This document shows positions 17,723 through 26,707 of a DNA stretch of 64,000 nucleotides, in pieces. Both the position numbers and the translations under genes were made by a program. The notes under the pieces were generated by a model that ran no database searches, had not been told where the DNA came from, and worked only from the letters and a program-made list of their open reading frames with translations. Position 1 is the stretch's first letter, and each line of letters starts with the position of its first letter. Source of the stretch: Lysobacter changpingensis (GTDB lineage Bacteria; Pseudomonadota; Gammaproteobacteria; Xanthomonadales; Xanthomonadaceae); contig NZ_JADWPE010000003.1 in NCBI RefSeq assembly GCF_017308985.1, forward strand, positions 496,001 to 560,000, in the 5' to 3' direction.

Positions 17723-18959
17723 AGCGCAGCGCCTCCGCCGGCGCCGTGCGCGCGGCGCGCCAGGCGGGATAGATGGTGGCGAAGAACGCCATGACGAGCG
17801 CGACGGCGGCGATGATCGCCACGTCGCTGGCCTGCAGGTCGGTGGGCAGGCCGGTGATGTAGTAGACGTCCTCGGGCAGCAACTGCACGCCTAGCACGGC
17901 CTCGATCGCCTTGAGGATATGTTCGAGGTTGAGCGTGAGCACGATGCCGCCGATCACGCCGAGGACGGTGCCGATCACGCCGATCAGGGTGCCCTGCACG
18001 ACGAACACCTGCATGACGCCGCCCGGCGTGAGGCCGAGCGTGCGCAGGATCGCGATGTCGGCCTGCTTGTCGGTGACCAGCATCACCTGCGAGGAGACCA
18101 GGTTGAACGCGCCCATCGCGATGATCAGCGACAGCAGGATCGCCATGATGGTCTTTTCCATCTTGAGCGCGCGGAACATGTTGGCGTTCTCGCTGGTCCA
18201 GTCGCTGACACGGTACGGTCCACCGAGCGATACGGCCAGGTCGCGCGCCACGTCCCACGCCAGGTCCATGTCGTGCAGGCGCAGGCGCACGCCGGTGACG
18301 CCCTCGCCCATGCGCAGCAGGCGCTGCATGTCGTGCATGTTGGTGACGGCCAGGCCCTTGTCGAAGTCGTTGTAGCCGGCCTCGAAGATGCCGCTGACGG
18401 TGAAGCGCTTGAGCTGCGGCACCGCCCCCAGGGGCGTGCTGCGGAAGTCGGTCGTGGTCATCACCACGCTGTCGCCGATGCCGACGCCGAGCCACAGCGC
18501 CAACTCCTTGCCGAGCACGATGTTGAAGCTGCCCGGCGCGAGCGAATCGAGCCTGCCCTGCACCATCTTGTCGGCGAGCACCGAGACCTTGCCCTCCTGG
18601 TCCGGCAGTACGCCGCGAACCAGCGCCGGCTGGTTGCGCGCGCCGGAGAGCAGCGCCTCCTTCTCGATGTAGGGTGCCGCACCGGCCACGCGCTTGTCGG
18701 CGACGGCCTGCCTGACCGCGGTCTGCCAGTCGGTCAGGGGTTCGCCGTAGGCGCTGACGGTCGCGTGCGCGGCCATCTGCAGCATGCGGTCGCGGATCTC
18801 GCGCTGGAAGCCGCTCATCACCGCCAGCGTGGTGATGAGGGCCGTCACCCCGAGCGCGATGCCCGCGATGGAGGCCAGCGAAATGAAGGAGATGAAGCCA
18901 TTACGCCGTTTGGCGCGCAGGTAGCGCAGACCGATGGCGACGGGGATGGGTTTGAACAT
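17715..18959 (-). CDS. lolC: Lipoprotein-releasing ABC permease (LolC/LolE/LolF type)
   Basis: 414 residues. One N-terminal helix ([21 protein letters not shown] near 22-45), a large periplasmic MacB_PCD-like domain, then three helices with the FtsX domain ([17 protein letters not shown] near 275). The N-terminus [26 protein letters not shown] is typical of LolC/E. Only this one permease gene accompanies lolD; no second one is adjacent, which fits either a LolF homodimer or a partner elsewhere. Confidence 0.9.
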   Translation of the reverse strand: MFKPIPVAIGLRYLRAKRRNGFISFISLASIAGIALGVTALITTLAVMSGFQREIRDRMLQMAAHATVSAYGEPLTDWQTAVRQAVADKRVAGAAPYIEKEALLSGARNQPALVRGVLPDQEGKVSVLADKMVQGRLDSLAPGSFNIVLGKELALWLGVGIGDSVVMTTTDFRSTPLGAVPQLKRFTVSGIFEAGYNDFDKGLAVTNMHDMQRLLRMGEGVTGVRLRLHDMDLAWDVARDLAVSLGGPYRVSDWTSENANMFRALKMEKTIMAILLSLIIAMGAFNLVSSQVMLVTDKQADIAILRTLGLTPGGVMQVFVVQGTLIGVIGTVLGVIGGIVLTLNLEHILKAIEAVLGVQLLPEDVYYITGLPTDLQASDVAIIAAVALVMAFFATIYPAWRAARTAPAEALRYE

Positions 18960-18965
18960 AGCGGG

Positions 18966-19415
18966 CTAGGATGCCATCGAAGGCCGGGACTGCGCAGCCG
19001 GTTGGACCGGAACGGCCAGCCGCAGTTCACGGCGATCGCGCGGCGCCAGCGTATCGGTCCACCAGGCGAGCCGGCGGGACCGCCCGTCGGCGCCACGGAA
19101 ATGCAGGAAGGCCCAAGGGCCGCGCCAGTGCAGGCGCAGATCGGAGATGTCGATGCCGTCCAGCGCGGCGCGCCCGTCCGGGGCGATCGTCAGGAGATGC
19201 GACGGTCGACGCGCCTCGCGCCGCCCCAGACGGACGCCCTGCCCCGCTGCGGTCAGCGCGAGCGGAACGGCGAACGTCACCGGCATTCCGCTCGACAGCA
19301 CGCTCAGGGCGGCCAGCACGCCAATGGCGCACAGCGCCAAGGCGAGCCATCGCGAAGGCCGCCATTCAAGCCGGCAGGCTGCGGATGCGTTCGACGAGCT
19401 GGGCGAGTTCGGCAT
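18966..19415 (-). CDS. ygfX: YgfX/CptA-family inner-membrane protein
   Basis: 149 residues from ATG 19415, overlapping the end of sdhE by 50 bases. The architecture matches YgfX: a short start, the motif [16 protein letters not shown] leading into two close helices (about residues 25-60), then a soluble tail with [14 protein letters not shown] and [21 protein letters not shown]. In E. coli ygfX is likewise encoded directly after sdhE (ygfY); it has been described as the toxin of a pair and as a protein affecting the cytoskeleton, but that role is debated. Position and fold, not a strong motif, support the call. Confidence 0.72.
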   Translation of the reverse strand: MPNSPSSSNASAACRLEWRPSRWLALALCAIGVLAALSVLSSGMPVTFAVPLALTAAGQGVRLGRREARRPSHLLTIAPDGRAALDGIDISDLRLHWRGPWAFLHFRGADGRSRRLAWWTDTLAPRDRRELRLAVPVQPAAQSRPSMAS

Positions 19416-19620
19416 CGGCGGGGGTGTCGTGTCCCATGAACCAGTGCCAGAGCTTATCGTCCTCGATTTCCAGCAAACGTAGGAAAACCACCCGTTCCGA
19501 CTCCGGAGCTTGCCGCCATGCACGGTCAAGATATCGCTCGAAAAGACGGTCGAGTTCCCGCATGCCGCGTCGGCTGCGCCAGCGCAGGCGGCTGAGCTCG
19601 CGTTCCAGGTCCTGCGTCAT
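19366..19620 (-). CDS. sdhE: FAD assembly factor SdhE
   Basis: 84 residues with the family signature RRGMRELD (RGxxE, residues 17-24) and the acidic tail region [14 protein letters not shown]. SdhE (SDHAF2/YgfY) promotes covalent flavinylation of SdhA. It lies on the same strand downstream of sdhB but beyond a strong terminator and a MAPEG gene, so it is probably not in the sdh transcript. Its ATG overlaps the MAPEG stop (ATGA) and its own end overlaps ygfX by 50 bases. Confidence 0.92.
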   Translation of the reverse strand: MTQDLERELSRLRWRSRRGMRELDRLFERYLDRAWRQAPESERVVFLRLLEIEDDKLWHWFMGHDTPADAELAQLVERIRSLPA

Positions 19621-20039
19621 GCGCGCCACCATCCCAGCGCGATCGCGCCCCACAGCAGCCACAGCGCCACGCCGCCGGCGACGTAGGCGTAGAAGCGGTG
19701 CATGACCTTGTTGTAGGTGCAGTGGATCGCGCTGTGGACCACGCGCAGCAGCACGAACAGCCAGGCCAGCCCGATCGTCGCGACGTTCACCTGCTGCGTC
19801 AGGGCCGCCACGACGAGCCCGACGTAGAACAGCACCGGCAGTTCGAACAGGTTGCGGAAGTTGTCGGCCGCGCAGCTGTCGGTCAGCCTTGCTGCGGCCT
19901 GCGCCGAGGTCGCGACGGCCTGCGGGTGGATGCGCTCGCGCTTCATCTGCCCGATACGCGTGACGTACATGCGGCACCACACCGCGAAGGTCAGCGCGAC
20001 CATCGCCGCCGCGGGCATGAAGATCAGTTTTGCATCCAT
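19617..20039 (-). CDS. MAPEG-family membrane protein
   Basis: 140 residues from ATG 20039 (a GGGGGTG ribosome site just upstream; the frame from 20075 is less likely). Four hydrophobic helices and the conserved segment [16 protein letters not shown], with arginine and asparagine as in MAPEG proteins, support this family of small integral-membrane eicosanoid/glutathione-metabolism proteins. The bacterial role is not known. It is the first gene after the sdh terminator and is coupled to sdhE by an ATGA overlap. Confidence 0.8.
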   Translation of the reverse strand: MDAKLIFMPAAAMVALTFAVWCRMYVTRIGQMKRERIHPQAVATSAQAAARLTDSCAADNFRNLFELPVLFYVGLVVAALTQQVNVATIGLAWLFVLLRVVHSAIHCTYNKVMHRFYAYVAGGVALWLLWGAIALGWWRA

Positions 20040-20062
20040 CCATTCACCCCCATCGCTCCTGG

Positions 20063-20088
20063 AAAAAAGGCGCACTTGCGTGCGCCTT
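20063..20088 (-). terminator. Terminator of the sdh operon
   Basis: On the minus strand AAGGCGCAC, loop GCAA, GTGCGCCTT followed by TTTTCC: a 9-bp stem with a T run, 30 bases after the sdhB stop. It separates sdhCDAB from the MAPEG-sdhE-ygfX-lol run. Confidence 0.85.
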
Positions 20089-20117
20089 CTTCCGTATCGA
20101 CTCCACCGCGGCCGCGA

Positions 20118-20900
20118 TCAGGCGCGGCGCGCCAGCATCAGCTTCTTGATCTCGCCGATCGCCTGCGCCGGGTTCAGTCCCTTCGGGCAGGTGCGGGCGC
20201 AGTTCATGATGGTGTGGCAGCGGTACAGCTTGAACGGGTCTTCCAGGTCGTCCAAACGTTCGCCGGTGTCTTCGTCGCGCGAGTCGACGATCCAGCGGTA
20301 GGCCTGCAGCAGGATCGCCGGACCGAGGTAGCGGTCGCCGTTCCACCAGTAGCTCGGGCAGCTGGTCGAGCAGCACGCGCACAGGATGCACTCGTACAGG
20401 CCGTCGAGCTTCTTGCGGTCTTCCGGCGACTGCAGGCGCTCACGATCCGACGGCGACGGGCTCTGCGTGCGCAGCCACGGGCGGATCGACGCGTACTGCG
20501 CATAGAAGTGCGTCAGGTCCGGCACGAGGTCCTTCACCACCGGCATGTGCGGCAGCGGGTAGATCGGCACTTCGCCCGCGCTGCAGTCCTCGATGGCCTT
20601 GGTGCAGGCCAGCGTGTTGGTGCCGTCGATGTTCATGGCGCACGAACCGCAGATGCCTTCGCGGCAGGAGCGGCGGAACGTCAGCGTCGGATCGATCTCG
20701 TTCTTGATCTTGATCAGCGCGTCCAGAACCATCGGACCGCACGTCGCCATGTCCACCTCGTAGGTGTCCACGCGCGGGTTCATGCCGTCGTCGGGATTCC
20801 AGCGGTAGACCTTGAAGGTGCGCGCCTGTTTGGCGCCCTGCGCCGGCCAGTGGCGGCCCTTCTGGATCTGCGAGTTCTTCGGGAGGGTAAATTCGGCCAC
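20118..20900 (-). CDS. sdhB: Succinate dehydrogenase iron-sulfur subunit
   Basis: 260 residues. All three clusters are visible: 2Fe-2S ligands in [13 protein letters not shown] and LACTK (residues about 65-90), 4Fe-4S in [11 protein letters not shown] near 157, and 3Fe-4S in [14 protein letters not shown] near 215. It carries electrons from the SdhA flavin to ubiquinone at the inner membrane. It is the last gene of sdhC-D-A-B, 15 bases after sdhA. Confidence 0.97.
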   Translation of the reverse strand: MAEFTLPKNSQIQKGRHWPAQGAKQARTFKVYRWNPDDGMNPRVDTYEVDMATCGPMVLDALIKIKNEIDPTLTFRRSCREGICGSCAMNIDGTNTLACTKAIEDCSAGEVPIYPLPHMPVVKDLVPDLTHFYAQYASIRPWLRTQSPSPSDRERLQSPEDRKKLDGLYECILCACCSTSCPSYWWNGDRYLGPAILLQAYRWIVDSRDEDTGERLDDLEDPFKLYRCHTIMNCARTCPKGLNPAQAIGEIKKLMLARRA

Positions 20901-20915
20901 GGTTGCTCGCTCCGG

Positions 20916-22706
20916 TCAGTACACGCGCTTCTTCGGCGGCACCACGGACACGTCGTCGCTCAACGTGTACATGTGCACCGGGCGGTAGTCGATGCTGGTT
21001 TCGCCACGCTCGTTGACCGAGCACAGCGTGTGCTTCTGCCAGTTGGCGTCGTCGCGGTCCGGGAAGTCCTCGCGGGCGTGCGCGCCGCGCGACTCGGTGC
21101 GGTTTTCCGCGGAAACGATCGTCACCAGCGCCTGGTCGAGCAGGTTCGACAGCTCGTAGGTCTCGATCAGGTCCGAGTTCCAGATCAGCGAGCGGTCGCT
21201 CACCTTCACGTCCGCGAAGGACGCATGGATCTCGCGCATCTTCGTCACACCGTCGCGCAGCGTGTCGCCGGTGCGGAACACCGCCGCGTCGGCCTGCATC
21301 GTGCGCTGCATCTTGTCGCGGATGACCGCCGTCGGCGTACCGCCGTTGGCGTTGCGCAGCTTGTCCAAACGGGCGAGCGCCTGGTCGCAGGCATCGGAAG
21401 CGAGCGTCGCCTGCTTGCCGTCGCGCTTGACCGTTTCCGCCGCACGGTTGGCGACGGCGCGGCCGAACACGACCAGGTCGAGCAGCGAGTTCGAACCCAG
21501 GCGGTTGGCGCCGTGGACCGAAACGCACGCCGCTTCGCCGATGGCGTACAGGCCCGGGACGACTTCGTCCGGGTTGCCGTTCTTCAACTGCACGACTTCG
21601 CCGTGGTAGTTGGTCGGGATGCCGCCCATGTTGTAGTGCACGGTCGGGATCACCGGGATCGGCTGCTTCTCGACGTCCACGTTGGCGAAGATGCGGGCCG
21701 ACTCGGCGATGCCCGGCAGCTTCTCGTGGATCACTTCCGGCCCCAGGTGCGTCAGGTCGAGCAGGATGTGGTCCTTGTGGTCGCCGACGCCGCGGCCTTC
21801 GCGGATCTCCATCGTCATCGCTCGGCTGACCATGTCGCGCGGGGCGAGGTCCTTCACGCTCGGCGCGTAGCGCTCCATGAAGCGCTCGCCGTTGCTGTTG
21901 CGCAGGATGCCGCCTTCGCCGCGCACGCCTTCGGTGATCAGGCAGCCCGCGCCGTAGATGCCGGTCGGGTGGAACTGCACGAATTCCATGTCCTGCATCG
22001 ACAGGCCGGCGCGCAGCACCATGCCGCCGCCGTCGCCGGTGCAGGTATGGGCCGAGGTCGCGGAGAAGTACGCGCGACCGTAGCCGCCGGTGGCCAGCAC
22101 CGTGCCCTGCGCCTTGAACAGGTGCAGCGTGCCTTCGGCCATGTCGAGCGCGAGCACGCCGCGGCAGGCGCCGTTGGCGTCCATGATCAGGTCGAGCGCG
22201 AAGTACTCGATGAAGAACTGCGCGTCGTGCGCGAGCGACTGCTGGTACAGCGTGTGCAGGATCGCGTGGCCGGTGCGGTCGGCCGCGGCGCAGGTGCGCT
22301 GCGCCGGCGGACCTTCGCCGTAACGCGTGGTCATGCCGCCGAACGGACGCTGGTAGATCTTGCCGTCGTCGGTGCGCGAGAACGGAACGCCGTAGTGCTC
22401 CAGTTCGATGATGGCCGGGATGGCCTCGCGGCACATGTACTCGATGGCGTCCTGGTCGCCCAGCCAGTCCGAACCCTTCACGGTGTCGAAGAAGTGATAG
22501 CGCCAGTCGTCCTCGCCCATGTTCGCCAGAGCGGCAGCAACGCCACCCTGCGCGGCGACGGTGTGCGAGCGCGTCGGGAAGACCTTGGTGATGCAGGCCG
22601 TCTTCAGGCCCTTCTGGGCCAGGCCGAAGGTGGCGCGCAGGCCGGCGCCGCCGGCGCCGACCACCACCATGTCGAAGGTGTGTTCGTGGATCTTGTAAGC
22701 GGGCAC
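20916..22706 (-). CDS. sdhA: Succinate dehydrogenase flavoprotein subunit
   Basis: 596 residues. Rossmann motif [12 protein letters not shown] (residues about 14-25), the covalent-FAD histidine in [15 protein letters not shown] (near 46), and active-site segments [15 protein letters not shown] and [14 protein letters not shown] are all intact. It oxidises succinate to fumarate in the TCA cycle and complex II. FAD attachment is expected to need SdhE (encoded at 19366-19620) and perhaps the DUF1674 protein encoded at the head of the operon. Confidence 0.97.
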   Translation of the reverse strand: MPAYKIHEHTFDMVVVGAGGAGLRATFGLAQKGLKTACITKVFPTRSHTVAAQGGVAAALANMGEDDWRYHFFDTVKGSDWLGDQDAIEYMCREAIPAIIELEHYGVPFSRTDDGKIYQRPFGGMTTRYGEGPPAQRTCAAADRTGHAILHTLYQQSLAHDAQFFIEYFALDLIMDANGACRGVLALDMAEGTLHLFKAQGTVLATGGYGRAYFSATSAHTCTGDGGGMVLRAGLSMQDMEFVQFHPTGIYGAGCLITEGVRGEGGILRNSNGERFMERYAPSVKDLAPRDMVSRAMTMEIREGRGVGDHKDHILLDLTHLGPEVIHEKLPGIAESARIFANVDVEKQPIPVIPTVHYNMGGIPTNYHGEVVQLKNGNPDEVVPGLYAIGEAACVSVHGANRLGSNSLLDLVVFGRAVANRAAETVKRDGKQATLASDACDQALARLDKLRNANGGTPTAVIRDKMQRTMQADAAVFRTGDTLRDGVTKMREIHASFADVKVSDRSLIWNSDLIETYELSNLLDQALVTIVSAENRTESRGAHAREDFPDRDDANWQKHTLCSVNERGETSIDYRPVHMYTLSDDVSVVPPKKRVY

Positions 22707-22710
22707 GGCG

Positions 22711-23109
22711 TCAGGCTCCCAGCGCGATGCGGACGATGGCGAGCACGCTGGCGATGCCGGCGAGTGCGCACACGAAGATGTTCAGAAGGTGCAGCGCGGT
22801 CGCGGAGAACGGCGTGTGCACGTAGTCCTCGATGATCACCTGCACGCCGAGCTTGGCGTGCCAGAAGGTGGCGATGCTGAAGGCGGTCAGCAGGATCGCG
22901 TGGCACGGATGGGCCACGGTGGCGCGCACGGTCGCGTAGTCGTCGCCGATCATCGAGATGATCAGGCCGACCGCGTAGATCGCCAGGAAGATCAGCGCGA
23001 TCGCGGTGACGCGCTGGACGATGAAGTGGCCCGTGCCGTCCTTCGCCGAGCCGAGGCCGCGGGCGTTCTTCAGCGGATTGCGCAGGTGGGGCTTGTGCGG
23101 CTTGATCAT
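22711..23109 (-). CDS. sdhD: Succinate dehydrogenase membrane anchor subunit
   Basis: 132 residues with three membrane helices. The C-terminal helix-loop [17 protein letters not shown] carries the conserved Asp-Tyr pair used in ubiquinone binding. Its ATG overlaps the sdhC stop by 4 bases and sdhA follows after 4 bases. Confidence 0.93.
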   Translation of the reverse strand: MIKPHKPHLRNPLKNARGLGSAKDGTGHFIVQRVTAIALIFLAIYAVGLIISMIGDDYATVRATVAHPCHAILLTAFSIATFWHAKLGVQVIIEDYVHTPFSATALHLLNIFVCALAGIASVLAIVRIALGA

Positions 23110-23513
23110 GCGGCACCCCGCTGCATCATCGCGACGATCCAGATCAGCACCGTCAGCACCAGGCTGCCGAAGATCGAGAACCAGCTGTTGCGCACGAAGG
23201 ATTCGATCCTGTAGGCGTAGCCGGCGTCCTGCACCAGGTGGCGGATACCGTTGAGCAGGTGGTAGGCCAGCGACCAGCTCCAGCCGAACAGGATCAGGAA
23301 CCCAATCGCCGAGCGGTTGAAGGCGGTGAAGGTCGACCAGGACTCCGGACCGGACGCCAGCGCGAGCAGGCCCCAGGTGACGATGAGGCTGCCCACGACG
23401 AGGACGATGCCGGTCGCGCGGTGGAGGATCGAGGTCACCATCTGCACCTGCCAGCGGTAAACCTGCAGGTGGGGTGAGAGGGGGCGTTCGCGGACGCGGG
23501 GTTCGTTCGCCAT
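23106..23513 (-). CDS. sdhC: Succinate dehydrogenase cytochrome b556 subunit
   Basis: 135 residues, three helices. The motif RPLSPHLQVYRWQ and SILHRATG are the quinone-site signatures, and the histidine in AYHLLNGIRHLVQD is the expected heme b ligand. It is preceded 88 bases upstream by the DUF1674 gene on the same strand. Confidence 0.95.
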   Translation of the reverse strand: MANEPRVRERPLSPHLQVYRWQVQMVTSILHRATGIVLVVGSLIVTWGLLALASGPESWSTFTAFNRSAIGFLILFGWSWSLAYHLLNGIRHLVQDAGYAYRIESFVRNSWFSIFGSLVLTVLIWIVAMMQRGAA

Positions 23514-23601
23514 GAGCGTGGCGGTCTCTCGGCTGGGCGGCGGTGCCGCGTGGCGGGAAGGCGTTTGCAGCGGTGTCAGTGATGAAGGCCGGGCGGTCGC
23601 G

Positions 23602-23757
23602 TCAGAAGTCGATGCAGCGGCCGTTCTTTTCCCAGTCGCCGTAGCGGGTCGGTTCCGGCCCTTCGCGCCCGCCGTGTTCCTTTGCCTGCGTGTCGTCCTT
23701 GGACGGCTCCGGTTCCGGAGGCGGCGGCAGTGTTCCGGGAGGGGTTTGGCCTATCAT
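23602..23757 (-). CDS. DUF1674 / SDHAF4-family protein (putative SDH assembly factor)
   Basis: 51 residues from ATG 23757; small and easily missed. The N-terminal half is Pro/Glu-rich and probably disordered (PPPPEPEPSKDD); the C-terminus GGREGPEPTRYGDWEKNG ending in DF is the DUF1674 hallmark, shared with mitochondrial SDHAF4 (Sdh8), which binds flavinylated SdhA and protects it until SdhB joins. The location as first gene before sdhC supports the same role. Family and position are visible; function in bacteria is inferred. The start codon is only moderately certain, with a weak ribosome site. Confidence 0.8.
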   Translation of the reverse strand: MIGQTPPGTLPPPPEPEPSKDDTQAKEHGGREGPEPTRYGDWEKNGRCIDF

Positions 23758-23787
23758 CACAGCGCCAAATGTTAAGTCCCGCCCCCC

Positions 23788-24657
23788 ATGCATGACAACC
23801 CGCAGCCCACGGCGGACACGGTTTTCGCCCTGCCCGGCTACCGCCTGATCACGCTCGAAGGTCGCGATGCGGCCGCCTTCGCGCAGGCGCAGTTCATGAA
23901 CGACGTGGCGCTGCTGGAGCCCGGCCAGTGGCAGTGGAGCGGCTGGTTGACCCCCAAAGGTCGCGTGATCGCGCTGTTCGCTTTGCTCAAGCGGTCGGAT
24001 GAGGCCGTCTGGCTGGTGCTGCCCGACGCGGATGCGGCGGCACTCGCAGCCGCGCTGCAGCGGTTCGTGTTCCGCAGCAAGGTACGGATCCAGGTGCGCG
24101 AAGACCTTTATGCCAGTGGGCGGTTCGGCGCGCCGGTGGCGGCCTCGGGCGCGAACTTCACCGGCGACGAGGACGCGGGCTTCGAGCTCGATGTCGGCTC
24201 GATCAATGCTCCGCGCACCTTGAGCCTTTCGCGTGCGACGGTGTCGCACGACGAGGCCGCCGCCGCGACGTGGCACGCGTACGACCTCGAACACGGCCTG
24301 CCGCGGTTGCCAGCGTCCCAGGTCGAACATTGGACGCCGCAGCAGTTGTCGCTCGATCGCCTGCGTGCTTTCAGCGTGAAGAAGGGCTGCTATCCGGGCC
24401 AGGAGATCGTCGCGCGCACGCATTTTCTCGGGCAGGCGAAGCGCGGGCTCGTGTTGTTGGCGGCCGATGCGGCGCTGGAGCCGGGCCAGGACGTGACGGC
24501 GGGTTCCGTCGCGATGGGCAAAGTCGTGGCCTCGGCGGTCGACGGCGCGCGTCATCTCGCGCTGGCGGTGATGCCACTGGAACGCGACGCGGTTGCGCTT
24601 GGAGTCAACGGCGCGCCGGTCACCGAGCGGGCGTTACGCGAGGGATTGGCGCGCTAG
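23788..24657 (+). CDS. ygfZ: tRNA-modifying/Fe-S maintenance protein YgfZ (GcvT-like)
   Basis: 289 residues, divergent from the sdh operon with only 30 bases between starts. The signature KKGCYPGQEIVARTHFLGQ near residue 195 (K-G-C-Y-x-G-Q-E) is diagnostic of folate-binding YgfZ/IBA57 proteins, which help assemble or repair Fe-S clusters, notably in MiaB and succinate dehydrogenase. Placement back to back with sdh is therefore functionally sensible, since SdhB carries three clusters. Confidence 0.92.
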   Translation: MHDNPQPTADTVFALPGYRLITLEGRDAAAFAQAQFMNDVALLEPGQWQWSGWLTPKGRVIALFALLKRSDEAVWLVLPDADAAALAAALQRFVFRSKVRIQVREDLYASGRFGAPVAASGANFTGDEDAGFELDVGSINAPRTLSLSRATVSHDEAAAATWHAYDLEHGLPRLPASQVEHWTPQQLSLDRLRAFSVKKGCYPGQEIVARTHFLGQAKRGLVLLAADAALEPGQDVTAGSVAMGKVVASAVDGARHLALAVMPLERDAVALGVNGAPVTERALREGLAR

Positions 24658-24670
24658 CGCGCGTTGGTGG

Positions 24671-24754
24671 CTCGGGTAAGCGAAGCGGACCCGCGGTGTG
24701 CGGCGATCGGAACGGTGATGCCGGGTGCGGCCTTCGGCCTTACCCGGGCTACAA
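24671..24754. repeat. REP-like palindrome pair (copy 1, diverged)
   Basis: Two inverted halves: 24671-24696 (CTCGGGTAAGCGAAGCG...) and 24721-24754 (...CTTACCCGGGCTACAA). It is the same family as at 38973-39049 and 54610-54695 but with several mismatches. It fills the gap between convergent ygfZ and asnB. Confidence 0.75.
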
Positions 24755-24760
24755 GGGCGA

Positions 24761-26704
24761 TCAGGCTGCGCGGATGGCGCGGCGCTGCGCCTGCCAATGC
24801 TCATGCCATGCCTGGAACATCAGCACGTTCCAAAGGTGCGTATGCCATTTGCGCTCGCCTTCGAGGAACTGCTGCCACAGCGCGTGCACGGCATCGGCAT
24901 CGAAATGCCCTTCGGCACGCAGGCGCGCCGGATCGAGCAGCGTCGCCGCCCATTGGCGCAGATCGCCCTTGAGCCAATCGCTCACCGGCGCGCCGAAACC
25001 GCGCTTGCCGCGATCGACCATCGAGTCGGGCAGATACCGCCGCAGCACGCGCTTGAGCAGGTGCTTGTTGCCAGAGGCGTGCCGCTTGAAGTCCAGCGGC
25101 AGCGACCACGCGAACTCCGCCACGCGCCAGTCCAGCAGCGGCGCCCTCGCCTCCAGGCTCACCGCCATGCTGGTGCGATCGACCTTGCACAGCAGGTCTT
25201 CGGGCAGGTACACGCTGAAGTCGGCGAGCATCATCGCGTCGGCCGGCGTGCCTTTGCCGCGCAACGGATCGGGCTCGTCGTAGAAGATCTCCGGCAGCCT
25301 CGCGCCGGGCACGACCGCCTCCGGATCGCGCCATCGCATCACGCGCTGCCGGTACACGTCGCCGATGCCACGCGCGCCCATTTCCGCGGCCAGCGCTGCA
25401 AAACCGCCGGTGCGCGAGGCTTCGCCGTGGGTCTTCGCGCTGCGCGCCAGCGCGTGCCGAAGGAAACCGGGCACCCGGCTGTGCCAGCGCCAGTTGCGCA
25501 GCGCCCGCTCGTAACGCTTGTAGCCGAAGAACAGCTCGTCGCCGCCATCGCCCGAGAGCGCGACCGTCACCGCCGTCCGCGCCAGGCGCGCGACCAGCGC
25601 GGTGGGCACCTGCGAGGCATCGGCGAACGGTTCATCGAACATCGCCGGCAGCGTCGGCACGACGCCGAGCGCATCAGCGCCGCTGACGTACAGCTCGGTG
25701 TGCTGCGTGTGCAGGTGCTCGGCGACTTCGCGCGCCAGGTGGGCTTCGTCGTGGTGCGAGCGCTCGAATCCGATGGTGAAGCTGCGCACCGGATGCCGGC
25801 TCTGCGCCTGCATGAGTGCGGTGACGACGGAGGAATCCGTACCCCCCGACAGGAACACACCGACCGGCACGTCCGCGACCATGCGCAGCGCCACGGCGTC
25901 GCGCAGCACTTCGTCGAGGCGGTTCTCCGCTTCCAACGCGTCGCCGGCGAACGGCTGCGCCAGCGCGGCGAGCATGCGGTTGCGCGGATCCCAGTAACGG
26001 CGTTGATCGCGGGAGGGATCGTGTTCGCGCGGCCCACGCGCGACCTCCGCCGCATCGATGCGCAGCAGCGAGCCGGGCAGCAGCTTGAACGTATCGACGT
26101 GGATCGCATGCGGCGCCGGGATGTAATCCAGCCGCAGCAGCAGCGCCAGCGCATCCGGATCGACGCCGTTGTCGAACTCCGGATGCCGCCACAGCGCCTT
26201 CAATTCCGAGCCGAACACGAACGTGTCGCCGGCCCAGCCGTAATAGAGCGGCTTCTTGCCCACGCGGTCGCGTGCGAGCCACAGGCAGCGTTGTTCGCGA
26301 TCCCACAGGGCGATCGCGAACATGCCGTTGCAACGCGACACGGCCTCCTCCACGCCCCACTCCATCACCGCGGCCAGCAGCACTTCGGTATCGGAATGGC
26401 CGCGGAACACGTGTCCGCGTGCGACCAGCACTTCGCGCAGCTCGGCGAAGTTGTAGATCTCGCCGTTGTAGACGGCGACGAAGCGGTGGTTCTCCGACGC
26501 CATCGGCTGGTGGCCGAGCGGCGACAGGTCGAGGATGCTCAGGCGGCGATGCGCGAGCGCGATGCCCGCGGTGTCGTCGACCCACACGCCACGGTCGTCG
26601 GGCCCGCGATGCTCGAGCGCATCGCCCATCGCGCCGGCGAGCGCGTCCAGACGCGCGGCATCGAGATCCGCGGTCGGGCGCAGCAGGCCGGCGAGTCCGC
26701 ACAT
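24761..26704 (-). CDS. asnB: Asparagine synthase (glutamine-hydrolysing)
   Basis: 647 residues. Cys2 after the initiator Met is the glutaminase nucleophile (MCGLAGLLRP), followed by YNGEIYNF and the glutamine-site SDTEVLL. The synthetase domain has the pyrophosphate loop LSGGTDSSVVTAL near 262 and SGDGGDELFFGYKRYERA near 367. It transfers amide nitrogen to aspartate. Close relatives (WbpS-type) amidate sugars of surface polysaccharides, and that cannot be excluded. It follows the E1 gene by 3 bases. Confidence 0.9.
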   Translation of the reverse strand: MCGLAGLLRPTADLDAARLDALAGAMGDALEHRGPDDRGVWVDDTAGIALAHRRLSILDLSPLGHQPMASENHRFVAVYNGEIYNFAELREVLVARGHVFRGHSDTEVLLAAVMEWGVEEAVSRCNGMFAIALWDREQRCLWLARDRVGKKPLYYGWAGDTFVFGSELKALWRHPEFDNGVDPDALALLLRLDYIPAPHAIHVDTFKLLPGSLLRIDAAEVARGPREHDPSRDQRRYWDPRNRMLAALAQPFAGDALEAENRLDEVLRDAVALRMVADVPVGVFLSGGTDSSVVTALMQAQSRHPVRSFTIGFERSHHDEAHLAREVAEHLHTQHTELYVSGADALGVVPTLPAMFDEPFADASQVPTALVARLARTAVTVALSGDGGDELFFGYKRYERALRNWRWHSRVPGFLRHALARSAKTHGEASRTGGFAALAAEMGARGIGDVYRQRVMRWRDPEAVVPGARLPEIFYDEPDPLRGKGTPADAMMLADFSVYLPEDLLCKVDRTSMAVSLEARAPLLDWRVAEFAWSLPLDFKRHASGNKHLLKRVLRRYLPDSMVDRGKRGFGAPVSDWLKGDLRQWAATLLDPARLRAEGHFDADAVHALWQQFLEGERKWHTHLWNVLMFQAWHEHWQAQRRAIRAA

Positions 26705-26707
26705 GGG

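Noticed and set aside
14702-17794. Plus-strand open frame of about 1030 codons opposite comEC and lolD
   Set aside because: Antisense shadow; comEC and lolD have complete family motifs on the other strand.
19698-22835. Plus-strand open frame of 1045 codons over the sdh region
   Set aside because: Antisense of sdhA and sdhB, low-complexity RHV-rich sequence with no domains.
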